Below are positions 26,295 to 34,767 of a stretch of DNA of 64,000 nt, in pieces. The DNA is taken from NCBI RefSeq assembly GCF_003667565.1, contig NZ_RCUX01000011.1:53939-117938 (forward strand). Reading direction: 5' to 3'. The translations under genes were made by a program, and so were the position numbers. Under the pieces are notes generated by a model, which did not search any database, was not told where the DNA came from, and saw nothing but the letters and a program-made list of their open reading frames with translations. Positions within the stretch are counted from its first letter, which is position 1; every line of letters begins with the position of its first letter. The stretch comes from Mycetocola tolaasinivorans. GTDB taxonomy: Bacteria; Actinomycetota; Actinomycetes; Actinomycetales; Microbacteriaceae.

Positions 26295-27543
26295 TCTCGG
26301 CACCATTCCCGGCTGGGCGACACCGCGTGTGCCGTCCCTCCCGGGGGCCGGCACCGCACCGCGCATTCACAACACCGCCACCGGCTCGCTCGAGCGCGCG
26401 GATGTGGACGCCACCGGAACCGCCGGCCTCTACGTGTGCGGCATCACGCCGTATGACGCGACCCATATAGGCCACGCCGCTACGTATCTTGCCTTTGATA
26501 CGCTGCAGCGCGTGTGGCTCGACGCCGGATATGACGTGCACTACGTGCAGAACGTCACCGACGTGGATGACCCGCTGCTTGAGCGCGCCACCGCTACCGG
26601 TGTGGACTGGCGCGCGCTCGCCGCGGAACAGACCGAGCTCTTCCGCACCGATATGGCCGCGCTGAGCATTCTCCCGCCGCGGGAATACGTGCCCGTGACC
26701 GAGACCATCGCCGAGGTCGCGGACGCCGTGGCCGAGCTGCTGGAGAAGGGCTTGGCCTACCGGGTCGAAACCCCTGAGGCGAGTGGTGAGGACATCTACT
26801 TCGACGTGGTCGCGGCCGCCGCGGCCGGCCCGTGGACGCTCGGATCTGTGAGCGGATACTCGCGGGACCTCATGCTCACGCTCTCCGCCGAGCGCGGGGG
26901 CGACCCCGAGCGCGCGGGCAAGCGCGACCCGCTGGACCCCCTACTGTGGCGCTCCGAGCGCCCGAACGATCCATCCTGGCCCGCACCGATCGGCGCGGGA
27001 CGCCCGGGATGGCACATCGAGTGCAGCGTCATTGCGGCCGATCTGCTGGGTGAAAACTACACCGTGCAGGCCGGCGGAGGCGACCTTCCGTTCCCACATC
27101 ACGAGTTCAGTGCCGCGCACGCCTCTGCCCTGACCGGTGAGCCGCTCGCGCGGATCTACAGCCACGCGGGCCTCGTCGCCTTCGAGGGCGAGAAGATGTC
27201 GAAGTCGCTCGGCAACCTCGTGCTGGTCTCCAAGCTGCGCGCTGGCGGCACCGAGCCGCAGGCGATCCGGCTCGCCATCCTGGCACACCACTACCGCGAA
27301 GACTGGGAGTGGTTTGCGGCCGGACTGACCGCGGCCGAGGAGCGCCTGGCGCGCTGGCGCGCCGCGGGTTCTGCCCCCGTCGCCGGTGCCACACTCGCGC
27401 TGCTCGAGCGCGTTCGCGAAGCCCTGCAGAACGATCTCGACACGCCAGGAGCCCTGGCCCTCATCGATGCGAGCGTCGAGAGCGTTGATGATCGCGCGCT
27501 CTTCGCCGACCTGGTGTCGGCGCTGCTGGGCGTCGAGCTCTAG
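26284..27543 (+). CDS. mshC: L-cysteine:1D-myo-inositol 2-amino-2-deoxy-alpha-D-glucopyranoside ligase
   Basis: ATP-dependent ligase of mycothiol synthesis, 419 aa, derived from cysteinyl-tRNA synthetase. The HIGH motif appears as DATHIGHA with the preceding zinc Cys in YVCGITPYD, and the KMSKS motif as [10 protein letters not shown]. It lacks the tRNA-binding C-terminus of CysRS, which separates MshC from CysS. Overlaps uppP by 11 bases, so the two are translated from one mRNA. Its presence supports an actinobacterial, mycothiol-making host. Confidence 0.94.
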   Translation: MATSLGTIPGWATPRVPSLPGAGTAPRIHNTATGSLERADVDATGTAGLYVCGITPYDATHIGHAATYLAFDTLQRVWLDAGYDVHYVQNVTDVDDPLLERATATGVDWRALAAEQTELFRTDMAALSILPPREYVPVTETIAEVADAVAELLEKGLAYRVETPEASGEDIYFDVVAAAAAGPWTLGSVSGYSRDLMLTLSAERGGDPERAGKRDPLDPLLWRSERPNDPSWPAPIGAGRPGWHIECSVIAADLLGENYTVQAGGGDLPFPHHEFSAAHASALTGEPLARIYSHAGLVAFEGEKMSKSLGNLVLVSKLRAGGTEPQAIRLAILAHHYREDWEWFAAGLTAAEERLARWRAAGSAPVAGATLALLERVREALQNDLDTPGALALIDASVESVDDRALFADLVSALLGVEL

Positions 27544-27551
27544 CCTCGGAT

Positions 27552-27591
27552 ACACAAAACGCCGTCACCCTCGGGTGACGGCGTTTTGTGT
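27552..27591. terminator. Bidirectional terminator between mshC and PAC2 gene
   Basis: 19-bp perfect inverted repeat ACACAAAACGCCGTCACCC, with A and T runs built into the stem so that it works in both directions for the convergent genes. Confidence 0.85.
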
Positions 27592-27608
27592 TTGTGCGGC
27601 CGGCTCGG

Positions 27609-28682
27609 CTACGCGGTGGGGGAGTCGGGGAACTCGGGGCCGCGATCGTTGGAGTCGGTGTCGGAGTCGGCGTCCGAGTCGGTGCCTGATCCGGCGTCGC
27701 CGGCCTCCGCTGCCGCAGACCCTTCAGCGATGGCGTCAGCCCCGTCAACGATGGCGTCAGGCCCGTCAACGATGGTGTCAGGCCCGTCAACGACGGCTTC
27801 GGGCGCACTGTCGAGGAAGCGTCGGAACTCGCGGGCAATCGCCTCGCCGGAGGCCTCGGGGTCCTCCACGGTGTCCCGCGCCTGCTCCAGCTGGCGAATA
27901 TAGGCCACCATGTCGGGATCCTCGGCGGTGAGGGTCGAGACCGTCTGCTCCCACTCGGCGGATTCGGCCAGCAGGTTGCCGCGGGGGATGACCACACCCA
28001 CGAGCTCCTCGATGCGATCAACGAGCGCGAGAATGGCCTTCGGCGACGGGGTGTTGTGCACGTAGTGCGGCACGGATGCCCACACCGAGAGGGTCGGGAT
28101 GCCCACGGCCTCGGCGGCGATGCACAGCACGTTGAGGATGCCCACGGGGCCCTCATACTGGCTGCGTTCCACCTCGAGCTCGGCCCGAATATCGGCGTTA
28201 TCGCTCGTGCACTCGATCTGGATCGGGCGGGTGTGCGGGGCGTCGGCGAGCACCGATCCCATCACGATGATCCGGCCGATGTCGTGCACCAGGGCGGTGT
28301 CGAGCACCTCGGACACAAACGCCTGCCAGCTGCGGCTCGGTTCGGTGCCGATCAGCAGGTAGACCTGCGCCTCGTTATCGGTGCTGACGTGCGCGCCGAG
28401 CGACTCCGGGATAAACGCGGGCTGAGTCTCCACGTCCTCGGCGTCGGTTGAGGCCGCACCCGGCGCGAAGAACGTCGTTTCCGGCCAGCGCAGCGCGCGG
28501 CGGCCGGAATCATCAACGAAAATGGTGGGCCGGGTGAATTGGAAGTCGTAGTACGGCTCCGGGTCGATGCTCTTCAGTGGCGTGGCCGCGAGGTGGTCAC
28601 GCAGCACCTTTGCCGCCCCGGAGGCGGCCTCCCCGGCGTCATTCCAGCCCTCAAACGCGACGACTAAGACTCGTTCATTCAC
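27609..28682 (-). CDS. PAC2 family protein
   Basis: 357 aa. The PAC2 domain (related to proteasome assembly chaperone 2; function in bacteria unknown) spans about residues 1-270, with LVVAFEGWNDAGEAAS at the start and PTLSVWASVPHYVHNTPSP in the middle. The C-terminal 60 residues are acidic and repetitive, made of VDGPDTI-type heptads and a DSDADSDTDS run. Start GTG at 28682 with GGGAG upstream. In actinobacteria this gene normally sits upstream of the proteasome cluster. Confidence 0.85.
   Translation of the reverse strand: MNERVLVVAFEGWNDAGEAASGAAKVLRDHLAATPLKSIDPEPYYDFQFTRPTIFVDDSGRRALRWPETTFFAPGAASTDAEDVETQPAFIPESLGAHVSTDNEAQVYLLIGTEPSRSWQAFVSEVLDTALVHDIGRIIVMGSVLADAPHTRPIQIECTSDNADIRAELEVERSQYEGPVGILNVLCIAAEAVGIPTLSVWASVPHYVHNTPSPKAILALVDRIEELVGVVIPRGNLLAESAEWEQTVSTLTAEDPDMVAYIRQLEQARDTVEDPEASGEAIAREFRRFLDSAPEAVVDGPDTIVDGPDAIVDGADAIAEGSAAAEAGDAGSGTDSDADSDTDSNDRGPEFPDSPTA
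27728..27803 (-). repeat. 21-bp tandem repeat inside the PAC2 gene
   Basis: Three units of 21 bp (starting at 27728, 27749 and 27770) plus a partial fourth, encoding the heptad VDGPDAI and variants. The unit length is a multiple of three, so copy number can change without a frameshift. Confidence 0.8.
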
Positions 28683-28769
28683 CCGATACTCTCCCGAACA
28701 CTCGCACCCGAAATGGCATCCGATGGACGCGCGGGTGTGCTTACACCCTACTGCCCGAGCCGGACCGGG

Positions 28770-28775
28770 TAACAT
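28770..28775 (+). promoter_or_regulatory. -10 box for HAD-trmI unit
   Basis: TAACAT, eight bases before the GTG at 28784; leaderless arrangement. Confidence 0.4.
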
Positions 28776-28783
28776 TGGACCCC

Positions 28784-29479
28784 GTGACCACTAAGCCCCC
28801 CGCCGCAGTCCTCTGGGATATGGACGGCACCCTCGTTGATACCGAACCGTACTGGATTGCCACCGAACGGGAGCTCGTGGGCTCCTTCGGCGGCGAATGG
28901 ACCGAGGAAGACGCCCTCGGCATGGTGGGCTCCGGCCTCTGGGAGTGCGCCGCCGTGCTGAAGGCGAAGGGCGTGGACCTGGAGCTCGATGAGATCGTGC
29001 AGACCATGACCGGGCGCGTGATCGGCAAGATCGAGGAGCACGGTGTGCCCTTCCGGCCCGGTGCGCTCGAACTGCTGCGTGAGCTGCGCGAAAACGGCAT
29101 CCCCACCGCGCTGGTGACGATGTCGATTCGCAGCATGGCCGAGAAGATCATCGACCTGATCGAGTTCCCCGCGTTTGACGCGCTCATCACCGGAGACTCC
29201 GTCACCCACGCCAAGCCGCACCCCGAGCCCTACCTGCTGGGTGCCGAGGCCCTGGGCGTGGATATTCGTGACTGCGTGGCCCTGGAGGACTCCCTCCCCG
29301 GTGTGACCTCCGCGGCCGCGGCGGGCACCACCGCCATCGTGGTGCCGCACGCCACCGTGGTCGCCGAAAACCCCGACTTTACCGTGTGGGACACCCTTGA
29401 TGGGGTGCGCCTGGCGGATCTGAGCGCGCTAGCCTGGCGACGTTCCACCCTCAACAACACCCAGGAGATTTCTTCGTGA
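28784..29479 (+). CDS. HAD-superfamily hydrolase (beta-phosphoglucomutase-like)
   Basis: About 231 aa phosphatase. Motif I is LWDMDGTLVDTEP (nucleophile Asp and acid/base Asp), motif II TALVTMS, motif III the Lys of THAKPHPEPY, and motif IV ALEDSLPGV. A helical cap lies between motifs I and II. Substrate unknown. It shares a GTGA overlap with trmI and precedes it in the order conserved across actinobacteria. Confidence 0.9.
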   Translation: MTTKPPAAVLWDMDGTLVDTEPYWIATERELVGSFGGEWTEEDALGMVGSGLWECAAVLKAKGVDLELDEIVQTMTGRVIGKIEEHGVPFRPGALELLRELRENGIPTALVTMSIRSMAEKIIDLIEFPAFDALITGDSVTHAKPHPEPYLLGAEALGVDIRDCVALEDSLPGVTSAAAAGTTAIVVPHATVVAENPDFTVWDTLDGVRLADLSALAWRRSTLNNTQEISS

Positions 29480-30513
29480 GCATTGTCCCCGGCACCGAGC
29501 GGGCCCTCAACTCCGGACCGTTCCGCCTTGGCGACCGCGTCCAGCTGACCGGCCCCAAGGGGCGTAAGAACACCTTCGCGCTCGAGGAGGGCGGCGAGTT
29601 CCACTCGCACCGTGGCGTCATCCAGCACAGCGCGATCGTTGGCCTGCCCGACGGCTCGGTCGTGGTGAACTCCGCCGAGGAGGAGTACCTCGCGCTGCGC
29701 CCGCTGCTGGTCGACTTCGTAATGTCGATGCCGCGCGGCGCCGCCATCATCTACCCCAAGGATGCCGCCGCGATCGTCGGCGAGGCCGACATCTTCCCCG
29801 GTGCCACCGTGGTCGAGGCCGGTGTGGGGTCGGGCGCGCTGTCGCTCTGGCTGCTGCGCGCGATCGGCCCGCAGGGCACCCTGAAGTCGTATGAGCGTCG
29901 CGAGGAGTTCGCCGACGTCGCCCGCGCCAACGTCACCACCTTCTTCGGCTACACCCCGGAGAACTGGTCGATCACCGCCGGTGACCTCGCCGAGACCCTG
30001 CCGCAGACCACCGAGCCCGGCACCGTGGACCGCATCGTCCTCGACATGCTCGCCCCCTGGGAGTGCATCGACGCCTGCCTGGACGCGCTGGTGCCCGGTG
30101 GCGTGCTGCTGTGCTACGTGGCCACCGTCACCCAGCTCTCCCGCGTGGCCGAGGCGATGCGTGCCACCGGCCGCGTCACCAACCCGAGCTCGAGCGAGAG
30201 CATGGTGCGTGGCTGGCACGTGGAGGGCCTGGCAGTGCGTCCGGATCACCGCATGATCGCGCACACCGGCTTCCTGATCACCGCCCGCAAGCTTGCCGAC
30301 GGCACGATCATGCCCGAGCTCAAGCGTCGCGCCTCGAAGACCGAGTTCAGCGCCGAGGATGTTGAGGCCTGGACCCCGGGTTCGCTCGGCGTACGTGATG
30401 CCAGCGATAAGTCGCTGCGCAAGCGCGTGCGTGAGGCTCAGGCCGCGGCCGAGTCCTCGCTCAGCCGCACCCTGGGTGCCGACGCTGATGCCGACGCCCC
30501 CGAGGCAAACTAG
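29476..30513 (+). CDS. trmI: tRNA (adenine(58)-N1)-methyltransferase
   Basis: Makes m1A58 in the T loop of tRNA with S-adenosylmethionine. 345 aa, with an N-terminal beta domain and the Rossmann methylase core: motif I VVEAGVGSGALSLWL (about 112-126) and the catalytic RIVLDMLAPWE. The Ala/Asp-rich C-terminus is variable. Starts inside the HAD stop (GTGA). In most actinobacteria the next genes are the proteasomal ATPase and Pup genes; here they are missing and an FKBP gene follows. Confidence 0.94.
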   Translation: MSIVPGTERALNSGPFRLGDRVQLTGPKGRKNTFALEEGGEFHSHRGVIQHSAIVGLPDGSVVVNSAEEEYLALRPLLVDFVMSMPRGAAIIYPKDAAAIVGEADIFPGATVVEAGVGSGALSLWLLRAIGPQGTLKSYERREEFADVARANVTTFFGYTPENWSITAGDLAETLPQTTEPGTVDRIVLDMLAPWECIDACLDALVPGGVLLCYVATVTQLSRVAEAMRATGRVTNPSSSESMVRGWHVEGLAVRPDHRMIAHTGFLITARKLADGTIMPELKRRASKTEFSAEDVEAWTPGSLGVRDASDKSLRKRVREAQAAAESSLSRTLGADADADAPEAN

Positions 30514-30614
30514 CTCCCACGCGTTCGAAGTGGTGTGTCCGGTCGCCTAGACTGGACACACCATCGCGTCTGAAGTCTTGACCGTTTTTCTTTCACAACC
30601 CAAAGTGAGGTAAC

Positions 30615-31520
30615 GTGCGCAACACCCCCGCACTCATCGTGGCCGCCGCGCTGCTGGCCACCGGCCTGACCGCGTGCTCGACCACCGGGCCCTCGGCAGC
30701 CGACTGTGTTCCGGCTCTTCCGGATGGCAAGGCCGCCGCGCTCGTACAGACCAGTGGCAAGGCCGGTTCGGTCGCCAAGGTTGAGATCGCCGCCCCGCTG
30801 TACGTGGGTAAGAGCGAGCGACACGTTGCGCGTGAGGGATCGGGTGTCCCGATCACCGGCAACCAGGTTGTGACCATGAACTTCTCGCTGTACAACGGCC
30901 AGAATGGCGAGCTGCTGCAGTCGAGCGAGCAGACCGGCGCTCAGCCGTACCTGGTCGACACCCTGCCCGAGCAGTTCCGTCCCGCGCTGACCTGTGCGCA
31001 GGCCGGCTCTCGGATCGTCTCGGTCATCGGTACCGATGACGCAAAGGAAAACACCCCCGGTGTGGTCTTCGTGGCCGACATCACCGATGTGCTGCCCGAC
31101 CGGGCTACCGGTCGCGACCTGCCGGTGATTCAGCCGGGCCTGCCGAGTGTCGTCAGCGCACCGGATGGCACCCCCGGCCTGACCATCCCCAAGAGCGCGG
31201 CCCCGACCGACCTGAAGGTGGCCACCCTGATCAAGGGTGAGGGCAAGAAGCTCGAAGACCCGAACGAGGCCTTCGCGATGCACTCGACCGCGGCCAGCTG
31301 GAAGGATCGCACGATCATTCACTCCAGCTGGACCGACAAGACCCCGACGGTCGCGCAGCTCGGAAAGCTCGGCCCCGGCCTCGCCGAGGCACTGAAGGGC
31401 CAGACCATCGGCTCCCGCGTGCTCGTGGTTGTTCCGCCTTCCAAGCAGGATGCTGCGGAGCAGGGCAACGGAAGTGCGATCGTCTATGTGGTCGACATTC
31501 TCGGTACCGTCGGAATCTAG
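30615..31520 (+). CDS. FKBP-type peptidyl-prolyl isomerase lipoprotein
   Basis: Secreted folding catalyst of 301 aa, lipid-anchored: signal peptide with lipobox LTAC at about residues 18-21. Two FKBP-like halves follow; the first carries GQNGELLQSSEQ, the second TIIHSSWTDKTPTVAQLG and the segment PGLAEALKGQTIGSRVLVVVPP typical of the FKBP active site. GTG start with GTGAGG five bases upstream; a TAGACT box at about 30547 is the likely promoter. Typical neighbour of pafBC. Confidence 0.9.
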   Translation: MRNTPALIVAAALLATGLTACSTTGPSAADCVPALPDGKAAALVQTSGKAGSVAKVEIAAPLYVGKSERHVAREGSGVPITGNQVVTMNFSLYNGQNGELLQSSEQTGAQPYLVDTLPEQFRPALTCAQAGSRIVSVIGTDDAKENTPGVVFVADITDVLPDRATGRDLPVIQPGLPSVVSAPDGTPGLTIPKSAAPTDLKVATLIKGEGKKLEDPNEAFAMHSTAASWKDRTIIHSSWTDKTPTVAQLGKLGPGLAEALKGQTIGSRVLVVVPPSKQDAAEQGNGSAIVYVVDILGTVGI

Positions 31521-31547
31521 TCCTGTGAACTAGTTCTCGATTTTCTT

Positions 31548-31592
31548 GAGGGTGCGCCGCGTCAGTTTCCTGACGCGGCGCACCCTCTTTTT
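31548..31592 (+). terminator. Strong terminator after the FKBP gene
   Basis: 18-bp perfect stem GAGGGTGCGCCGCGTCAG, loop TTTC, followed by TTTTT. Confidence 0.92.
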
Positions 31593-31655
31593 GGGTGTGT
31601 GCGACATCCGCGCGCCGCGCCCGTCTCGGAGCCACCACCGGCGTCCACAACACGC

Positions 31656-31661
31656 TAAACT
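31656..31661 (+). promoter_or_regulatory. -10 box for leaderless pafB
   Basis: TAAACT, six bases, then the GTG at 31668; the same spacing as at the carboxypeptidase gene. Confidence 0.55.
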
Positions 31662-31667
31662 GAATAC

Positions 31668-32696
31668 GTGTTCGAATCTCAACGCGCCACCACGCCCCGC
31701 GTTCCCGTCGAGGAACGTCTCTTTAGCCTGGTTTTGGCCCTGCTCGCGAGTGAACAGGGGCTGACCAAGAGCGAAATTCTCTCCACCGTGCAGGGATATC
31801 GCCAAAAGTTTGTGCGCGGGGGAGACAACACCTCGCTCGAACGTCAGTTCGAACGCGATAAGGATGATGTGCGCGAGCTCGGCATCCCGCTCGAAACCGT
31901 TGAGCCTCCGGGCGAGACGGGGAACAACCAGCTTCTGCGCTACCGCATCCCCAAGGGCGAGTACGATCTGCCCGCCGAGGTGGTGTTCTCGCCCGCCGAG
32001 ATTGCCGTGCTCTCGCTCGCGGGTGCCGTCTGGCGAGAGGGCTCGATGTCCGATGAGTCTCAGCGCGCGCTGCACAAGCTGCGCTCGCTCGGCGTCGAAT
32101 CCTCCGACCCACTGATCGGCTACGCCCCGCGCCTGCGCACCCGAGAGAGCGCGTTTGGCCCGCTGAACTCCGCGATGGATCGCCGCCTCGAGGTGTCGTT
32201 CGACTACCTCAAGCCAGGGGCGGAGCACGCGCGTCGCCGTCGGGTGGCGCCTCTCGCCCTGGTGCAGCACGAGGGTCGCTGGCACGTTCACGGCATCGAT
32301 CGCGATGCCGAGGCACCGCGCACCTTCCTGCTCTCGCGCATCCTGGGTGCCGTGGTCACGACCCGTCGCTCGTTTACCGAAGACAACGCGGGGTGCGCCG
32401 AGCGCGCCCTCGCCGATCTCCGCGCACTCTATGAGGGCCAGTGCGCACTGCTCGAGGTACGGGCAAACACCGAGGCCGAGCGTCGTCTCGTGACGCGGGC
32501 GCTCGAACGCGCGGAGGTTCCGCTGCGGGTGCACTACACCGACGTCAACGTCTTTGCCGATGAGCTCGCGGGCTACGGCCCCGAGGTGCGCGTGATTGAG
32601 CCCGCGGCGCTGCGTGACGCCGTGATCGAGCGGCTGCGCCGCACCCTGGCCAACCATGGCCCGCAGGAACGTGCCGCCCGAGAGGAAACCCGATGA
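31668..32696 (+). CDS. pafB: WYL-domain transcriptional regulator PafB
   Basis: 342 aa. An N-terminal winged HTH (about 1-90) is followed by a WYL domain (about 160-240: VSFDYLKPG, then EGRWHVHGIDRD and FLLSRI) and the WCX extension. In mycobacteria PafB and PafC form a heterodimer that activates the LexA/RecA-independent DNA damage response. Overlaps pafC by ATGA. The gene name comes from the Pup ligase locus, which is not present here. Confidence 0.92.
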   Translation: MFESQRATTPRVPVEERLFSLVLALLASEQGLTKSEILSTVQGYRQKFVRGGDNTSLERQFERDKDDVRELGIPLETVEPPGETGNNQLLRYRIPKGEYDLPAEVVFSPAEIAVLSLAGAVWREGSMSDESQRALHKLRSLGVESSDPLIGYAPRLRTRESAFGPLNSAMDRRLEVSFDYLKPGAEHARRRRVAPLALVQHEGRWHVHGIDRDAEAPRTFLLSRILGAVVTTRRSFTEDNAGCAERALADLRALYEGQCALLEVRANTEAERRLVTRALERAEVPLRVHYTDVNVFADELAGYGPEVRVIEPAALRDAVIERLRRTLANHGPQERAAREETR

Positions 32697-33682
32697 CCAA
32701 GTCCACGACCCGCACCGGTGCCGGACTGCAGGGCCGCGATCGCCTTGCGTTCCTGCTCGTGCTCGTGCCCTACCTGATCGAGCACGAGCAGGTCAGCGTC
32801 GCCGATGCCGCCGAGCACTTCGGGGTGAACGAGTCGCTGATTCGCGAATCCGTGACCCTGATCGCCGTCTCCGGCGTGCCCGGCGAGACGAGCGCATACC
32901 AGCACGAAGACCTCTTCGACATCGACTGGGATCTCTTCGAGCAGCGCGACCAGATCGTGCTCACCCGCCTCGTGGTGATCGACGACTCCCCGCGCTTTTC
33001 GGCGCGTGAGGCCGCGGCACTGATCGCCGGTTTGCAGTACCTTTCGGCGCTGCCCGGCTCCTCCGATGACGAGGTGATCGGTTCGCTGATGTCGAAGCTC
33101 GCGATCGGTGCCTCGGGTCGCCCGACCGAGGTAGCGGTGGCCGCGAGCCCCGCCACGGCCGCCCTGGTTCCGGTGCGTGATGCCCTCGCGCAGCGCCGCG
33201 AGCTGAGCTTTGACTATCTCTCGGCCGATGGCCGTACCGAGCATCGCACGGTGGATCCGCTGCGGGTCGAGTCTCTCGATCGCGACTGGTATCTGCGCGG
33301 CTGGTGCCACCTGCGCCAGGCCGTGCGCACCTTCCGTCTCGACCGCATGAGTCGCGTCGAAATCGGCGAGAATCAGGCGCAGCACGGTGCGGACGACCTG
33401 AGCGTCCCGTCGGACTTCTTCCAGCCCTCCGCCTCCGACCTCACCGTCACGGTCGACATCGACACCGCCGCGCTGCCCATGATCGCCGAGTTTTTCACCG
33501 CCGATTCTCAGGTTCGCGAGGAGGGTGGTCGCTCGCTCGTCAATCTGCGGCTTGGTCACGTACACGGCTTCAAGCGCGTCGTGGCAAGCCTGGGTGGCCT
33601 CGCGGAGGTCACGGATCCGGGTACCGCCCGCGAGGAGGTCGCGGCCTGGGCCTCCGAGGCGCTGGCCGGATACGGGCTATAA
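32693..33682 (+). CDS. pafC: WYL-domain transcriptional regulator PafC
   Basis: 329 aa, paralogue and partner of PafB with the same layout: HTH (about 10-90), WYL domain with LSFDYLSADG and DWYLRGWCHL, FRLDRM, and a C-terminal WCX domain. Translation is coupled to pafB by ATGA. The pair would sense DNA damage; single-stranded DNA binding by the WYL domain is known for this family. Confidence 0.92.
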   Translation: MTKSTTRTGAGLQGRDRLAFLLVLVPYLIEHEQVSVADAAEHFGVNESLIRESVTLIAVSGVPGETSAYQHEDLFDIDWDLFEQRDQIVLTRLVVIDDSPRFSAREAAALIAGLQYLSALPGSSDDEVIGSLMSKLAIGASGRPTEVAVAASPATAALVPVRDALAQRRELSFDYLSADGRTEHRTVDPLRVESLDRDWYLRGWCHLRQAVRTFRLDRMSRVEIGENQAQHGADDLSVPSDFFQPSASDLTVTVDIDTAALPMIAEFFTADSQVREEGGRSLVNLRLGHVHGFKRVVASLGGLAEVTDPGTAREEVAAWASEALAGYGL

Positions 33683-33758
33683 CGACCGAACTGCGATTCT
33701 TCTGGATTCGCGATAGACTCACAGGGTACGAACGTGTACACCAACCAGAGGATTTCTT

Positions 33759-33965
33759 ATGCCTAACGCACTATCCGGATGGCACCTGCCGGTGTTGCTG
33801 TTCATCATTCTCCTGATCTGGGGCGCACCGAAGCTCCCGGGCCTGGCGCGCAGCCTCGGGCAGTCGATGAACATCTTTAAGAGCGAAATCCGCAGCGGCA
33901 AGAAGACCGAGGGTGACTCCACCCCGGCTGAGGCCCCTGCGGACGACGCCCAGACCAAGAACTAA
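33759..33965 (+). CDS. tatA: Twin-arginine translocase subunit TatA
   Basis: 68 aa with one N-terminal membrane helix (about residues 8-25) and the amphipathic helix beginning at GAPKLPGLARSLGQS, then a charged tail. SD AGAGGA six bases before the ATG; a TAGACT box lies at about 33713. Forms the export pore with TatC. The first residues after the helix carry the usual Gly-Pro hinge as GAPKLP. Confidence 0.92.
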   Translation: MPNALSGWHLPVLLFIILLIWGAPKLPGLARSLGQSMNIFKSEIRSGKKTEGDSTPAEAPADDAQTKN

Positions 33966-34014
33966 CCCCGCCGTGGCGGGCAGCGCCAAACCGGGAAGAA
34001 ACCGGGAGGGACGG

Positions 34015-34767
34015 ATGTCCCTCGGCGCACACCTAGTCGAGTTCCGAAAGCGCCTGTTTATCAGCGCTATCGGGATCGTCCTCGCGATGGTTGTCGGGTT
34101 TATTTTTTCCCGGCAGGCAATCAAGGAGATTTCTCGACCGATCAAGGAGCTCAGCGTCAACGGGACGGCGCTGCTGAACTTCGATACGGTCACCTCGCCG
34201 TTTGACCTCCAGATGAAGGTGGCACTCACCATCGGCGTCGTTCTGTCGTCGCCGGTGTGGCTCTCGCAGATCTGGGCGTTTTTCATGCCCGCGCTGACGC
34301 GGAAGGAAAAGCTCTACGCCGCCGGATTCGTCGGGGCCGCGATTCCGCTGTTCCTCGCGGGCTGCACCGCCGGCTGGCTGGTCTTCCCCCACATCGTCGA
34401 GGTGATGGCCTGGTTCACCCCCGAGGGTGCGGCCAACATTTACCAGGCTAATTACTACTACGACTTCGTGCTGAGACTCATTCTCGCGGTCGGGATTGCG
34501 TTTGTCGTCCCAGTCCTGCTCGTGCTGCTCAACTTCGTGGGTATCCTCAGCGCGCGGGCGATCATTGGCGGCTGGCGCTGGGCGATCCTGATGATCGCGG
34601 TATTCTGTGCCGCGGCGACGCCCTCGGCCGATGTGATCTCGATGTTTTTGCTCGCCATCCCCATGACCGCGCTGTATTTCGCGGCCTGGGGGGTAGCCTG
34701 GGCTCATGACCGACGTGCGGCCAAGCGCCTCGCGGAGGATGTACCTCACCCGGAAGGCGCGAAATGA
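34015..34767 (+). CDS. tatC: Twin-arginine translocase subunit TatC
   Basis: About 250 aa with six membrane helices; receptor for RR signal peptides. The N-terminal HLVEFRKRL and the periplasmic FMPALTRKEK region are TatC hallmarks. Start at ATG 34015 after GGGAGGG; the frame extends upstream only as spacer. A tatB gene is not adjacent. The end overlaps the start of the helicase gene by 62 bases. Confidence 0.94.
   Translation: MSLGAHLVEFRKRLFISAIGIVLAMVVGFIFSRQAIKEISRPIKELSVNGTALLNFDTVTSPFDLQMKVALTIGVVLSSPVWLSQIWAFFMPALTRKEKLYAAGFVGAAIPLFLAGCTAGWLVFPHIVEVMAWFTPEGAANIYQANYYYDFVLRLILAVGIAFVVPVLLVLLNFVGILSARAIIGGWRWAILMIAVFCAAATPSADVISMFLLAIPMTALYFAAWGVAWAHDRRAAKRLAEDVPHPEGAK
34694..34699 (+). 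promoter_or_regulatory. -10 box inside tatC for the helicase gene
   Basis: TAGCCT, six bases before ATG 34706, fits an internal leaderless promoter; it could also be chance codon usage in tatC. Confidence 0.35.

Noticed and set aside
23916..26366. Minus-strand frame of 816 codons across the peptidase and uppP genes
   Set aside because: Antisense to two well-supported genes and runs into the tRNA; composition is not protein-like.
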